Assembly: GCF_000424625.1 (NCBI RefSeq)
Contig: NZ_AUKG01000002.1
Span: forward strand, 806,001 to 870,000
Length of the DNA: 64,000 bases
Source: Conexibacter woesei Iso977N
Lineage (GTDB): Bacteria > Actinomycetota > Thermoleophilia > Solirubrobacterales > Solirubrobacteraceae
Direction: 5' to 3'
A program made the position numbers and the translations under genes. The notes below the pieces were generated by a model, which made no database searches, was not told where the DNA came from, and saw nothing but the letters and a program-made list of their open reading frames with translations. Shown piece after piece: positions 48,841 through 58,608 of the stretch; the first letter of the stretch is position 1; the number at the start of each line of letters is the position of its first letter.

Positions 48841-48859
48841 CGGTCGGTGAGAACGACCG
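48841..48859 (-). terminator. Small hairpin between Nudix and SIR2 genes
   Basis: CGGTCG-GTGAGAA-CGACCG lies between the Nudix stop and the SIR2 start on the same strand. It may be a weak terminator or an operator for the SIR2 gene. Confidence 0.35.
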
Positions 48860-48860
48860 T

Positions 48861-49262
48861 TCAGGCCTTGCTCGTATCGCCGAGCGCGCCCGCTGCGCGC
48901 AGGCGCGGTACCGCGATGTGCTCGATCGGTGGTGCCAGCGCGATGCCCTCCGCCGGCCACCACGCCATCCTTGCGATCTCCGCGGCCGGCGCCGGCGTCC
49001 CGTTCAACGACGCGCGGTAGAGCACGAGGTGCATCGGGACGCGTTCCAACGTCGCCTCCGCGTGGATGTCCGTGAACCGGACCGGGTCGACCACGCCGAC
49101 CCCCAGCTCCTCGCGGACCTCGCGCGCCAAGGCCTCCAACTCGCTCTCGCCGTCATCCGGCTTCCCGCCTGGCAGGTAATGGACGTCCGGCGCGGCGTGC
49201 TTGGACACCACCAGCAACCGCCCTCGCGCATCAACAACGGCCGCTGCGATCACCCGAAGCAT
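48861..49262 (-). CDS. Nudix hydrolase
   Basis: A 133-residue Nudix protein with a complete box GGKPDDGESELEALAREVREELGV (GX5EX7REUXEEXGU, about 32-55), which binds the metal that cleaves a nucleoside diphosphate linkage. The ATG at 49260-49262 gives MLRVIAAAVVDARGRLLVVS, a normal first strand. The gene lies upstream of the SIR2-domain gene on the same strand, 39 bases apart. A housekeeping clean-up role or handling of an ADP-ribose-type nucleotide made by the neighbour are both possible; the context only hints at the second. Confidence 0.9.
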   Translation of the reverse strand: MLRVIAAAVVDARGRLLVVSKHAAPDVHYLPGGKPDDGESELEALAREVREELGVGVVDPVRFTDIHAEATLERVPMHLVLYRASLNGTPAPAAEIARMAWWPAEGIALAPPIEHIAVPRLRAAGALGDTSKA

Positions 49263-49353
49263 CTGCGCCCAATGTAAGCAGTCCGACACGCCTGCCCGGG
49301 CCAGCGCGCCAACGCCGCGTTTGCCAACGAGCACGTCGGGCACGGCAAGATGC

Positions 49354-50193
49354 ATGACCGTGACTCCTTCCTCCCAAGTACCGGCCGTCACGCTCCGCGA
49401 CGGCGAGCAGATCCCGCAGCTCGGCTTCGGCGTCTTCCAGATCCCGCCGGAGGACACGGCCGACATCACCACGCGCGCCCTGCTGGCGGGCTACCGCCAC
49501 GTCGACACCGCCAAGGCCTACAACAACGAAGCGGGCGTCGGGCAGGCGATCCACGCCGCCAACCTGCAGCGCGAGGACGTGTACATCACGACCAAGCTGT
49601 GGAACTCCGACCACGGCTACGACTCCGCCAAGCGCGCGCTGCGCACGTCGCTGGACCAGCTGGAGGTCGAGCACGTCGACCTCTACCTGATCCACTGGCC
49701 GACGCCCGCCAAGGACAACTACGTCGAGACCTGGAAGGCCCTGATCGAGCTGCAGCAGGAGGGCCTGACGCGCTCGATCGGCGTCTCCAACTTCCAGCAG
49801 GCGCACCTGGAGCGGATCATCGCCGAGACCGGCGTCGCGCCCGCCGTCAACCAGATCGAGCTGCACCCCTACTTCGCCCAGACCGGCCTGCGCCGCGAGC
49901 ACGCCGACCACAACATCGTCACCGAGGCGTGGTCGCCGCTGGCCCAGGGCGCGGTCCTGGACGATCCGGCGATCGTCGAGATCGCGCAGGCCGTCGGCAA
50001 GACGCCGGGCCAGGTCGTCATCCGCTGGCACCTGCAGCACGGCAACGTGGTCTTCCCGAAGTCCGTGACCCAGTCGCGGATCGAGGAGAACATCGACGTC
50101 TTCGACTTCACGCTGACCGACGACCAGATGGCCGCGATCGACGCCCTGGACCGCGGCGAGCGCATCGGCCCGGACCCCGACACGTTCAACTAG
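49354..50193 (+). CDS. Aldo/keto reductase
   Basis: A 279-residue NADPH-dependent oxidoreductase of the AKR5-like group (2,5-diketo-D-gluconate reductase relatives). The tetrad is visible: Asp and Tyr in GYRHVDTAKAYNNEAGVG (about 45-62), Lys in VYITTKLWN and His in LYLIHWP. The NADPH-binding end has VIRWHLQHGNVVFPKSVTQS. A typical length and intact catalytic residues suggest an active enzyme of broad carbonyl specificity. It is divergent from the Nudix gene. Confidence 0.93.
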   Translation: MTVTPSSQVPAVTLRDGEQIPQLGFGVFQIPPEDTADITTRALLAGYRHVDTAKAYNNEAGVGQAIHAANLQREDVYITTKLWNSDHGYDSAKRALRTSLDQLEVEHVDLYLIHWPTPAKDNYVETWKALIELQQEGLTRSIGVSNFQQAHLERIIAETGVAPAVNQIELHPYFAQTGLRREHADHNIVTEAWSPLAQGAVLDDPAIVEIAQAVGKTPGQVVIRWHLQHGNVVFPKSVTQSRIEENIDVFDFTLTDDQMAAIDALDRGERIGPDPDTFN

Positions 50194-50214
50194 CCCGCAC
50201 GCAGGATCGCCGCG

Positions 50215-51228
50215 GTGCGCGGCGAAGGGCGCGGCGTGTTGAACGCGCTGCGCCCCAAGCCGTTCCGCGGTGACGTGATCGCCGCCGGCGTGGTCGTGCT
50301 GGCCACGTTGGTGTGGTTGGTCCGGCTGCGCTTCGCGGCCGCCTGGGGCGACGGCGGCCAGCTCGTGTGGGCGACGCTGCCGTGGGCGTTCGTGACGCTG
50401 CTGGCCGTGCTCGCCGAGCCGGAGGGCGACGCGCCGCGCGCCTACCAGAGCGTCCTGTACATCGCGAGCGTCGCGCTGTGGATCGCCGTCGTGACGTCGT
50501 TCGGCGACGTCCTTGGCGCTGAGCGGTCGTTCTCCACCGAAGGGTGCACGACGTGGGAGGCCGGCGCCGTCGCCGCGCTGGCGTTCGCCTTCGCGATCGG
50601 GCGCAACAGCGCGGTCTGCACGTTGTTGGGGTCGTTGTTCGGTGGCGTCACGGTCATCGCGCTGGTCGCGTGGATCTTCGCGCCCGGCATCGGGACGTTC
50701 CGCTGGGTGCTCGTCGGGTTGATGGTGGTCTACGGCTTCGCCGCGATCGGCCAGCGCGACCGCCACCTGCGCCACGGCGTCGCGCTGATCGACGCCGCCG
50801 GGGTCGCCGTCCTGACGATCGGCGTGAGCTTCGCCATCTCCGTGGTGCTGCGGCGCCTGGTGGGCGGCGACGACGCCTACAGCGCGGTCTCCGAGCTCTC
50901 GATCGGCTTCTTCACCGTCGGCTACGGCGACACCGCGGTCGGCTGGGGTTGGGAGCTGCTGATCGTGGCCGCCGGCTTCGGCCTGATCGCCTACAGCTCC
51001 GTCGACCGCCAGCCCGGACCGGCCTACATCGGCGTCCTCAACCTCGTCGTCTTCGCCGTGATGACGTCCTTCGGCATCACGGCCTCGGGCGCGACGCTCG
51101 TCGGCTGGCCCCTGGTCCTGGCGCTCGCCGCGCTCGCACTGCTGATCATCGGCCTCCGACCGACGACGCCCGCACCGCCGCCGCCGGACCTCGACGCCCC
51201 CGAGGCGCCGCCGCTGCCGCTGCGCTAG
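50215..51228 (+). CDS. Polytopic membrane protein
   Basis: A 337-residue protein with about nine membrane helices and a Pro-rich cytoplasmic tail. The GTG start has AGGA 8 bases upstream. Between helices near residue 240 stands GFFTVGYGDTAVGWGW, whose TVGYGD is the K+-channel filter word. The surrounding helices are not the usual pore layout, so this may be chance. It follows the aldo/keto reductase by 21 bases and converges on the next gene with a 4-base overlap. No family is recognised. Confidence 0.75.
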   Translation: MRGEGRGVLNALRPKPFRGDVIAAGVVVLATLVWLVRLRFAAAWGDGGQLVWATLPWAFVTLLAVLAEPEGDAPRAYQSVLYIASVALWIAVVTSFGDVLGAERSFSTEGCTTWEAGAVAALAFAFAIGRNSAVCTLLGSLFGGVTVIALVAWIFAPGIGTFRWVLVGLMVVYGFAAIGQRDRHLRHGVALIDAAGVAVLTIGVSFAISVVLRRLVGGDDAYSAVSELSIGFFTVGYGDTAVGWGWELLIVAAGFGLIAYSSVDRQPGPAYIGVLNLVVFAVMTSFGITASGATLVGWPLVLALAALALLIIGLRPTTPAPPPPDLDAPEAPPLPLR

Positions 51229-51827
51229 CCGCGGCGACGGCGGTCCAGGCCGCGGGAGGCGAGGATCGCCGACACGACGATCGGCGCGAGCGCCAGCACG
51301 GCGACCTCGATAATCGAGCCGATGTGCGGCCCGTCGCAGCCGGTCCCGTCGCAGGCGTAGCCGCCGACGAGGCCGCTCAGGATGAGCGTCGCGCTGGTCG
51401 CCAGACCACCGGGGATGACGAGCGTGCCGAGCACCTTCTCGCCGACCGTCCAGCGCGGCGACCACCACAGCAGCACGACGCCGGCGAGCCAGCCGAACCC
51501 GGCGACGAAGCCGCCGAACAGCAGGAGCACCAGGGCGGCGGGCTCACGCCACCCCGGGCCGCCGTCGGCGCCGGCTGCCGGGGCGAAGTCCTGCCGCTCC
51601 TCGGCCGCGATGTCGGTCGGCTGGCCGAGGCGCGCCAGGATCAGGAGCACCGCGACCTCGTCGGAGGGATCGGGCAGCTGCGCGCGCGCCTCGGCGATGT
51701 GCGCCCGCAGGTCGGCGACGAGCTCGCGGCGCCGGCCGCGCGGCAGGTCGCGCAGTGTCAGCTCGAGATCCTCGACGTACTCGGCGATCGCCGCGTCCGC
51801 GGCGCCCTCCGTCCGGGTCATCATCAT
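51225..51827 (-). CDS. PadR-associated membrane protein
   Basis: A 200-residue protein. A helical cytoplasmic N-terminal domain (IAEYVEDLELTLRDLPRGRR then LVADLRAHIAEARAQLP) resembles the DUF1700/HAAS-type domain often paired with PadR. About three membrane helices follow. The start shares one base with the PadR stop (TGATG). Together they probably form a PadR-controlled unit sensing envelope conditions. The paired layout is well known; the biochemical role is not. Confidence 0.8.
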   Translation of the reverse strand: MMMTRTEGAADAAIAEYVEDLELTLRDLPRGRRRELVADLRAHIAEARAQLPDPSDEVAVLLILARLGQPTDIAAEERQDFAPAAGADGGPGWREPAALVLLLFGGFVAGFGWLAGVVLLWWSPRWTVGEKVLGTLVIPGGLATSATLILSGLVGGYACDGTGCDGPHIGSIIEVAVLALAPIVVSAILASRGLDRRRRG

Positions 51828-52177
51828 CAGGTCGTGGCCCTCCCGGCCAGCAGGTGGTCGACGGCGCCGCTGAACATGCGCCATTGATCGGTGAAGTGCT
51901 CCAGCGCCGCCTGCCCGGCGGCCGTCAGCTCGTAGTAGCGCCGCGGCGGTCCCGAGGTCGACTCGCGCCAGGACGTCGACACGAGCCCGTCGCGGCGCAG
52001 CCGGCTCAACAAGGGGTAGATGGTCCCCTCGCTGGTGACCATGCCCTCGACCTCGCCGAGGTCGCGGACCACGTCGAACGCGTAGCGCGGTTCCCCGGCC
52101 AGCAGCGCGAGCACGCAGAACTGGAGCGTCCCACGACGCAGCTGCGCCAGCAGCGCGTCGTCGGCGTCCGGTGCCAT
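51827..52177 (-). CDS. PadR-family transcriptional regulator
   Basis: A 116-residue winged-helix regulator. The N-terminal domain reads LRRGTLQFCVLALLAGEPRY, then VTSEGTIYPLLSRLRRDGLV and GPPRRYYELTAAGQAALEHF, the standard PadR signature. A short C-terminal helix is for dimerisation. The ATG at 52175-52177 was chosen over one nine bases earlier. It leads the two-gene unit with the membrane protein downstream and is divergent from soxR, 58 bases away. Confidence 0.9.
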   Translation of the reverse strand: MAPDADDALLAQLRRGTLQFCVLALLAGEPRYAFDVVRDLGEVEGMVTSEGTIYPLLSRLRRDGLVSTSWRESTSGPPRRYYELTAAGQAALEHFTDQWRMFSGAVDHLLAGRATT

Positions 52178-52235
52178 GCGGTGCAAGGTACCTGGTGCGA
52201 CCGTGGCGCGTCAACGTTCAAGTACGCTTGAGGTC

Positions 52236-52679
52236 ATGAGCAGGCTGCTCCCGATCGGCGAGGTCTCCAGGCGCTCCGGTGTTGCTGCGAGCGCGTTGCG
52301 GTTCTACGAGGAGCGGGGGTTGATCACGAGTGAGCGTGCGGGATCGGGGCACCGGATGTTCCCGCGGCCGGTGCTGCGGCGGATCGCGTTCATCGTGTTC
52401 GCCCAGAAGGTCGGGCTGACGCTCGACGAGATCGGCGCCGAGCTGGAGAAGCTGCCGCCGGACCGGGCGCCGACGCGCGCCGACTGGTCGCGGCTGAGCG
52501 CCGGCTGGTCGGGCCGGATCGACGAGCGGATCGCGGAGCTGGAACGGCTGAAGGCCGGCCTGGGCGAGTGCATCGGGTGCGGCTGCCTGTCGCTGGACCG
52601 CTGCAAGCTCGCCAACCCCGACGACCGCGCCGCCCGCGGCGGCCCGGGCCCGCGCTTCTGGATCAGCGCCCCGGGATGA
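52236..52679 (+). CDS. soxR: Redox-sensing MerR-family regulator SoxR
   Basis: A 147-residue SoxR. The MerR helix-turn-helix (about 5-40, [20 protein letters not shown]) is followed by a long dimer helix and the [2Fe-2S] ligand loop [12 protein letters not shown] (Cys112, 115, 117, 123), all intact. In actinobacteria SoxR responds to redox-active compounds rather than superoxide and turns on a few export or detoxification genes. No soxS or obvious target is adjacent. The 3' end overlaps the convergent NHL gene by 17 bases. Confidence 0.93.
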   Translation: MSRLLPIGEVSRRSGVAASALRFYEERGLITSERAGSGHRMFPRPVLRRIAFIVFAQKVGLTLDEIGAELEKLPPDRAPTRADWSRLSAGWSGRIDERIAELERLKAGLGECIGCGCLSLDRCKLANPDDRAARGGPGPRFWISAPG

Positions 52680-54297
52680 TCCGCAGCGCCGCGCGGTCGA
52701 CCGCCGAGGCGGCACCGTCGGTGGCGGTCAGCGTCACGCCGTAGGTCGCAGCGCCGAGCTTCGGCAGCGCGATCTCCTTGCGCCCGCCGGTCTTGTACAC
52801 CGCCTTGCGCGTCGCCACCGTCCTCGTCCCGCGCTTGACGCGCACGACGACCGTCGCGCCGCGCGTCACCACGAGCCGCAGGACCGTGCCCCGGACCGTA
52901 CGGCCGGTGAGCTTGGTGGAGGCGAACGACGCCGCCAGCGTGGGGAGGAGGACGGGGCCCGCAGGGCCCGCGGGGCCGACCGGACCGGTCGCGCCCGCCG
53001 CGCCCGCGGAGCCGTTGACGCCGTCACGGCCCGCCGCGCCATCGGCGCCGTCCGTGCCGGAAGCGCCCGTGGCGCCCGTCAGGCCGGTCGCGCCGGTGAG
53101 ACCCGTGGCGCCGGTCGCGCCCGTGGCGCCCGCCGCGCCCGCAGGCCCCGTCGCGCCCAGCGGATCCGGGATCCGCGCGCGCAGCCGGTTGGTGCCCGCG
53201 TCGCTGAAGATCGTCGACCCGTCCGGCAGGTCGATCGCCGCCCGCGGCGCGTTCAAGGACGCCAGCGCCGCCGGGCCCGCGTCGCCGCACAGCAGCGTCG
53301 CCGTCGCGCACGCCGCACCCGAGCCCGCGATCGTCGTGATCGTCCCGCTGGCGCTCACGCGCCGCACGCGGTTGGACCCCGTGTCGGCGATCAGGAACCC
53401 GCCCGTCGCGCCGGTCGGATCGACCGCGATCGACGACGGCGCGTTCAACAAGGACAACGTCGCCGGGCCGTAGTCACCGCACAACGAGCCGGCCGGGGTG
53501 CAGGCGCTGCCCGTGCCGGCAACAGAGGTGATCCCGCCGCCCGCGTCGACCTTCCGGATCCGGTTGCCGGTCGTGTCGGCGATCAGGAACCCGCCGCCCG
53601 CCAGCGCCGCGACGTCCAGCGGCGCGTTGATGGTGGCGTTGATCGCCGGCGCGCCGTCGCCCGTCGAGGACGCGGTGCCCGTGCCCGCCACCGACGACAG
53701 CGTCCCGCCGGTCACCGCGCGGATCTTGTTGTTGGTGGTGTCGGCGATCAGGATGGTCCCGGACGCGGTCACGCTCAGCCCCGAGGGACCGCTCAGCTGA
53801 CCCAGCGTCGCGGCGGACCCGTCGCCGGTCGCGCCAGCGACACCCGTGCCTGCGAAGGCCGTGATCGCGCCGGAGGAACCGTCCACGAAGCGCACGCGGT
53901 TGCCGCCCGTGTCGGCGATGTAATAGGAGATCCCGTCCGGCGCCACCGCGACGTCGCGCGGGCCGCTGAGCTGCGCCAGCAGCGCCGGCCCCGTGTCGCC
54001 CGTGGACCCGGCCACGCCGGTGCCCGCGACGGTCGTGATCGTGCCGTCCGGGGCGATCTTGCGGATCTTGTTGTTGCCGGTGTCGGCGACGAGGATCGAG
54101 CCGTCGGCCAGGCGCGCGAGCCCGCGCGGGGCGTTCAGCGCCGCGGCGGGCGCCATCGAGCCGTCGCCGATCGCGCCGGCGGCGCCGGTCCCGGCACGCG
54201 TGAGCAGCACGTCTGCACGCGCGGCGGCGGGGGCGAGCAAGGGGAGCGCGGCGAACGCGGCAACGACCGCGAGGTGGCGAGGGCCGACGGTGAGCAT
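52663..54297 (-). CDS. Secreted NHL-repeat protein with collagen-like segment
   Basis: A 544-residue surface protein. A signal peptide (about 1-28) is followed by five or six NHL-type propeller blades, each with an [12 protein letters not shown]-like line and a VAGTGVAG turn (about 35-390). Next comes a collagen-like Gly-X-Y run (about 392-455, [13 protein letters not shown] and similar). A small beta domain (about 460-544) ends the protein. NHL propellers bind proteins or sugars; the Gly-X-Y rod would hold trimers away from the cell. No sortase or lipid signal is seen. Confidence 0.85.
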   Translation of the reverse strand: MLTVGPRHLAVVAAFAALPLLAPAAARADVLLTRAGTGAAGAIGDGSMAPAAALNAPRGLARLADGSILVADTGNNKIRKIAPDGTITTVAGTGVAGSTGDTGPALLAQLSGPRDVAVAPDGISYYIADTGGNRVRFVDGSSGAITAFAGTGVAGATGDGSAATLGQLSGPSGLSVTASGTILIADTTNNKIRAVTGGTLSSVAGTGTASSTGDGAPAINATINAPLDVAALAGGGFLIADTTGNRIRKVDAGGGITSVAGTGSACTPAGSLCGDYGPATLSLLNAPSSIAVDPTGATGGFLIADTGSNRVRRVSASGTITTIAGSGAACATATLLCGDAGPAALASLNAPRAAIDLPDGSTIFSDAGTNRLRARIPDPLGATGPAGAAGATGATGATGLTGATGLTGATGASGTDGADGAAGRDGVNGSAGAAGATGPVGPAGPAGPVLLPTLAASFASTKLTGRTVRGTVLRLVVTRGATVVVRVKRGTRTVATRKAVYKTGGRKEIALPKLGAATYGVTLTATDGAASAVDRAALRIIPGR

Positions 54298-54402
54298 ACC
54301 CTCGTGGTCGGCATGTCCGACCTAGTACAGGCGTCCAAACGCGCCAACTGCAGAGGTTCGCGGTGGCAAAACCCCCGCGAACCCCACCAAACCTGCGACG
54401 AG

Positions 54403-55116
54403 CTAGCCCGCGAGCGGGTCGCCGCCGGAGAGCCCGGAGGACGACGACGGCGCCGCAGGGCTCGTGCCACCCGGCGCCTCGGGCGCCGCGAACGACGCGG
54501 CCGGCAGCCCGCCACCGCTCGACGGCGGCCCTTCGAGCACGCCGTTGCCGCCCGGGTTCGAGAACGCCGGGAACGCCTCGGTCAGCAGCAGGGCGTAGGG
54601 CATGATCCGCGTCTCGTAGGAGAGCCCGAGCTGCGTCATCTCCTGCAGGCCCTTGGGCTGCTTGCCCATGATCACGATCACGATCCACGACAGGAACGAC
54701 CCGAACGTCCACACGAAGCGCATCGCGTAGCCGATGATCGCCACCGGGATCAGCAGGATGAAGCGGAAGAACGTCTTGACGCGGTCGTAGCCGTCCAGTC
54801 GCGGCGGGATCCTCAACTGCGCGGGGTAGGAGGTGTCGTCGCCGCTGAACGGCGGGTAGTCGTCGACCAGCAGCGACAGGTACGCGTTCACCCCGGTCGC
54901 GTACCGCGCGAAGCCTGCGACGAAGTTGTACAGGCCCTCCGGGTAGCGGCCGGTGATGACGATCGCGAACCACGCGATGAAGACCGCGATCTCGGCGAAG
55001 AACCCCCAGAACAGCAGCACGAAGAAGTGGGGGATCACCAGCAGGTAGCGGAAGAAGTTCGAGAGGCGCGAGCGCTTCTCGACGTATTGGGCCTCGAAGA
55101 TGGGCTGATCGTTCAC
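54403..55116 (-). CDS. DUF4389 membrane protein
   Basis: A 237-residue membrane protein with the repeated pattern of DUF4389: RLSNFFRYLLVIPHFFVLLF and, later, RVKTFFRFILLIPVAIIGYA, each with two adjoining helices. The C-terminal 50 residues are Gly/Ser/Pro-rich and unstructured. Such proteins are frequent in actinobacteria and of unknown role. It is a single gene. Confidence 0.85.
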   Translation of the reverse strand: MNDQPIFEAQYVEKRSRLSNFFRYLLVIPHFFVLLFWGFFAEIAVFIAWFAIVITGRYPEGLYNFVAGFARYATGVNAYLSLLVDDYPPFSGDDTSYPAQLRIPPRLDGYDRVKTFFRFILLIPVAIIGYAMRFVWTFGSFLSWIVIVIMGKQPKGLQEMTQLGLSYETRIMPYALLLTEAFPAFSNPGGNGVLEGPPSSGGGLPAASFAAPEAPGGTSPAAPSSSSGLSGGDPLAG

Positions 55117-55158
55117 GGCCGCGAGCCTAACCGCACGGCGCGCCCGCGCAAAGGGGTG

Positions 55159-57150
55159 CTAACCGCCCGTTGACGATTCGGCTGCCATGCGGACGAAGAC
55201 GTCCAGCGCCGCGGGGTTCGCGAGCGAGTCCCGGGACGCGGCGCGGTCCGCGGGCTGACCCATGAGGATGCGCTTGACCGGGACCTCCAGCGCCTTGCCC
55301 GAGAGCGTGCGCGGGACCTCGGCGATCCGCACGACCTCGTTGGGCACGTGGCGCGGCGAGCAGTCCTCGCGCACGCGGGTCCGGATCCGCGCGATCAACT
55401 CATCGCTCAACGAGACGCCCTCGCGCAAGACCACGAACAACGGCATCCAGCCCTCGCTGTAGCCCTCGCGGCCGGGAACATCCACAACAAGGGCGTCGAC
55501 CACATCATCATCGGCCAGGACCGCGCGGTAGATCTCAGCGGTGCCCATCCGGATCCCGCCGCGGTTGATGGTGGAGTCGCTGCGGCCGTAGATGATGGCC
55601 GTCCCGCGCGGCGTGATCTCGATCCAGTCGCCGTGGCGCCAGACGCCGGGGAACAGCTCGAAGTAGGACTCGCGGTAGCGCGCGCCGTCCTCGTCGCCCC
55701 AGAAGAACACCGGCATCGACGGCATCGGCTCGGTGATCACGAGCTCGCCGACCTCGCCGGTCAGCGGCTCGCCGTCCGGCGACCACGCCTCGATCTTGGC
55801 GCCCAGCGCGCGGGCCTGGAGCTCGCCGAGGTGGACCGGGAGCGTGGGCACGCCGCCGACGAACGCGGAGACGACGTCGGTCCCTCCGCTCGTCGAGAAC
55901 AACCACGTGTCCTTGCCCACGTGGTCGTAGACCCACTCGAAGCCCTCGGGCGACAGCGGCGAGCCGGTCGAGCCCACGGCCTTCAGCCTGCTCAGGTCGC
56001 GCTCGCCGCCGGCCGCGGGCTCGATGCCCGCCTTCATGCACGAGGCGATGAACGACGCGCTCGTCCCGAAGGTGGTGACCTCGGTCGCGGCCGCGAGGTC
56101 CCAGAGCCTGTCGAGCGTCGGGGTGCCCGGGTTGCCGTCGAACAGGACGATCGACGCGGGCGTCAGCAGCACGCCGACGAGGAAGTTCCACATCATCCAG
56201 CCGGTCGTCGTGAACCAGAAGACGCGGTCGCCCTCCTGGGCGTCGACGTGCAGGTTCATCAACTTGAGGTGCTCGAGCAGCACACCGCCCTGGCCGTGGA
56301 CGATCGGCTTCGGCAGCCCGGTCGTCCCGGACGAGTAGAGCACCCACAACGGGTGGTCGAACGGCAGCTGGGCGAACTCCAGCGGCTCCTGCTGCTTGAT
56401 CAGCTCGCGCCAGCCGACCACGTTGTCCAACGTGGTCTCGCCCTCGGCGCCGAGGTAGTCGAGCAGGACGACGTGGTGCAGCGAGGGGATCTCGGCGCGC
56501 AGGCCCGCGAGGACGTCGCGGCGGTCGAAGTCCCTGCCGCCGTAGCGGTAGCCGTCGACGGCGATCAGGACCTTCGGCTCGATCTGCGCGAAGCGGTCGA
56601 CGACCGAGCGCGCGCCGAAGTCCGGCGAGCACGACGACCACGTCGCGCCCAGCGCGGCGCAGGCCAGGAACGCCGCGACCGCCTCCGGGATGTTGGGGAT
56701 GTAGGCGGCGACGCGGTCGCCGGGTTCCACACCAAGATGCTTGAGGCCCGTGTAGATCCGGGCGGTCATGTCGCGCAGCTCGCCCCACGTCATCCAGTCC
56801 TGCTCGCGGACCTCGGAGGCGTGCTGGAGCGCGAGCGCGCTGTCGGTCTTGCCGGCGAAGACGTGCTCGGCGTAGTTGAGGCGCGCGCCCGGGAACCACT
56901 CGGCGCCGGGCATGGCGCGGGCGCCGAGGACGCTCGTGTAGGGCTGCGAGGCGCGGACCTCGAAGAACTCCCAGATCGCCGCCCAGAAGCCTTCGAGGTC
57001 GTCGACCGACCAGCGCCACAGGGCGTCGTAGGAGGCCGTCACGTCGACCCCGCGCGTGGCCGAGGCCCAGCGCGCGAAGCGGGTGATGGTCGCCTGCTCG
57101 ATCCGCTCCTCGGTCGGCGCCCACAGCACCGTCGGCTCGTCGCTGGCCAT
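55159..57150 (-). CDS. Acetoacetyl-CoA synthetase
   Basis: A 663-residue AMP-forming acyl-CoA ligase of the acetoacetate-CoA ligase (AacS) group, which activates acetoacetate for lipid or amino-acid carbon flow. The nucleotide-binding P-loop is LYSSGTTGLPKPIVHG (about 272-287). The A8-type segment YGRSDSTINRGGIRMGTAEI and the C-terminal Lys in LSGKALEVPVKRIL are present. The ATG at 57148-57150 is preferred to a TTG just upstream. Length and the N-terminal domain fit AacS rather than acetyl-CoA synthetase. It is a single gene. Confidence 0.92.
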   Translation of the reverse strand: MASDEPTVLWAPTEERIEQATITRFARWASATRGVDVTASYDALWRWSVDDLEGFWAAIWEFFEVRASQPYTSVLGARAMPGAEWFPGARLNYAEHVFAGKTDSALALQHASEVREQDWMTWGELRDMTARIYTGLKHLGVEPGDRVAAYIPNIPEAVAAFLACAALGATWSSCSPDFGARSVVDRFAQIEPKVLIAVDGYRYGGRDFDRRDVLAGLRAEIPSLHHVVLLDYLGAEGETTLDNVVGWRELIKQQEPLEFAQLPFDHPLWVLYSSGTTGLPKPIVHGQGGVLLEHLKLMNLHVDAQEGDRVFWFTTTGWMMWNFLVGVLLTPASIVLFDGNPGTPTLDRLWDLAAATEVTTFGTSASFIASCMKAGIEPAAGGERDLSRLKAVGSTGSPLSPEGFEWVYDHVGKDTWLFSTSGGTDVVSAFVGGVPTLPVHLGELQARALGAKIEAWSPDGEPLTGEVGELVITEPMPSMPVFFWGDEDGARYRESYFELFPGVWRHGDWIEITPRGTAIIYGRSDSTINRGGIRMGTAEIYRAVLADDDVVDALVVDVPGREGYSEGWMPLFVVLREGVSLSDELIARIRTRVREDCSPRHVPNEVVRIAEVPRTLSGKALEVPVKRILMGQPADRAASRDSLANPAALDVFVRMAAESSTGG

Positions 57151-57218
57151 CAACCCGGAACTCTTTCACACCGGCCGGGCGGGGTCGCGAGGTCCGGACC
57201 GATAGCGTGCGCCACGCC

Positions 57219-58607
57219 ATGGACGCCACCGCTCTCGCACTCGCCGGCGCCGCCGAGCAGGCCCGCCTCATCGCTGCCGGGGAGGTGTCGTCCCGCGAGG
57301 TCGTGGAGGCGACGCTGGCCCGGATCTCCGCGGTCAACCCGCAGCTGAACGCGTACCGCGTGGTGCGGGGAGAGCTGGCGCTGGCCGAGGCCGCGCAGGC
57401 CGACGCGCGGCGCGGCGCGGGGCAGGACTCCCGGCCGCTGCTGGGGGTCCCGGTGGCGATCAAGGACGACGTGGACGTCGCGGGCGAGGCGACCGCGTGG
57501 GGGACGGCGGCGCATGCGGGGCCGGTCGCGCGGGATGCGGAGGTGGTCCGGCGGTTGCGGGCCGCCGGCGCGGTGATCGTGGGCAAGACGCTGGTGCCGG
57601 AGCTGACGATGCTGCCGGCGACCGACACCACGACGTTCGGCTCGGCGCGCAACCCGTGGGACCTGGGGCGGACCCCGGGTGGGTCGTCGGGTGGTTCTGC
57701 GGCCGCGATGGCCGCGGGCTTGGCGGGCGTTGCGCTGGGGTCCGACGGCGCGGGGTCGATCCGGAACCCGTCGGCGTGGACCGGGCTGTTCGGGCTGAAG
57801 CCGACGCGCGGGCGCGTGCCGGTCGCGCCGCACGACGACGCGTGGCAGGGGCTGAGCGTGAACGGGCCGATGGCGCGGCGCGTCGCCGACGCAGCGCTGT
57901 TCCTGGACGCAACGGTGGACGGCGGGTCGAGCGCGTTCTCGGAGGCGGCCACGCGGGAGCCGCGGCGTCTTCGGGTTGCTGTGAGCACGAAGGCGATGCC
58001 GGGCGCGCTGCCGTTCCTGGGGCGCGAGGAGAAGCGCTACGTGGGGGAGATCGCCGAGCTGCTGCGCGCGCTGGGGCACGAGGTCGTCGAGCGCGATCCG
58101 GAGTACCCGGCGTCGCTGTATCCCGCCGCGATGGTCCGGGTGCTGCGAGGCGTGAGCGACGATGTGAGTGCGTCGATGCCGTACCCCGAGCGGCTGGAGG
58201 CGCGGACGCGCCGGGTCGCCGCGCTGGGCGGTGCGATGCCGGCGGGGCTGGTGTCGTGGGCGCGTGGTGCGGAGCGCGCGCAGGCGCAGGCGCTGGGGCG
58301 GCTGTGGGACGAGTTCGACGTGCTGTTGACGCCGTGCGCGGCGAACGGGCCGTACCGAGTTGGCGTGGTCGGTCGCTGGGGCGCGGCGCAGTACCTGGCG
58401 CGCGCGTCGGAGCGGCTGTCGTGGATGCCGGCGTGGAACGTGACCGGGCAGCCGGGCGCGGCGGTCCCGGCGGGGCTGGACGACGACGGGCTGCCGGTGG
58501 GCGTGCAGCTCGTGGGGCGGGCCGGCGAAGACGAGTTGTTGGTGTCCTTGTCTGCGCAGCTGGAGCGCGCGCGGCCGTGGATCGACCGCGGGCCGAAGGG
58601 GATCTGA
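57219..58607 (+). CDS. Amidase (amidase-signature family)
   Basis: A 462-residue hydrolase of the amidase-signature family. The Ser-cisSer-Lys triad is present: Lys in GVPVAIKDDVDVAG and two Ser in GGSSGGSAAAMAAGLAGVAL, followed by the GSIRNPSAWTGLFGLKPTRG block. It is likely to cut small amides; without gatB or gatC nearby it is not GatA. The ATG at 57219 is preferred to a GTG 12 bases earlier. It is followed at one base by the inositol-phosphatase family gene, so the two form a pair. Confidence 0.9.
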   Translation: MDATALALAGAAEQARLIAAGEVSSREVVEATLARISAVNPQLNAYRVVRGELALAEAAQADARRGAGQDSRPLLGVPVAIKDDVDVAGEATAWGTAAHAGPVARDAEVVRRLRAAGAVIVGKTLVPELTMLPATDTTTFGSARNPWDLGRTPGGSSGGSAAAMAAGLAGVALGSDGAGSIRNPSAWTGLFGLKPTRGRVPVAPHDDAWQGLSVNGPMARRVADAALFLDATVDGGSSAFSEAATREPRRLRVAVSTKAMPGALPFLGREEKRYVGEIAELLRALGHEVVERDPEYPASLYPAAMVRVLRGVSDDVSASMPYPERLEARTRRVAALGGAMPAGLVSWARGAERAQAQALGRLWDEFDVLLTPCAANGPYRVGVVGRWGAAQYLARASERLSWMPAWNVTGQPGAAVPAGLDDDGLPVGVQLVGRAGEDELLVSLSAQLERARPWIDRGPKGI

Positions 58608-58608
58608 G

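Noticed and set aside
52960-53150. Short tandem repeats that could suggest a CRISPR array
   Set aside because: They are 9-base Gly-X-Y codon repeats inside the collagen-like segment. There are no spacers and no cas genes.
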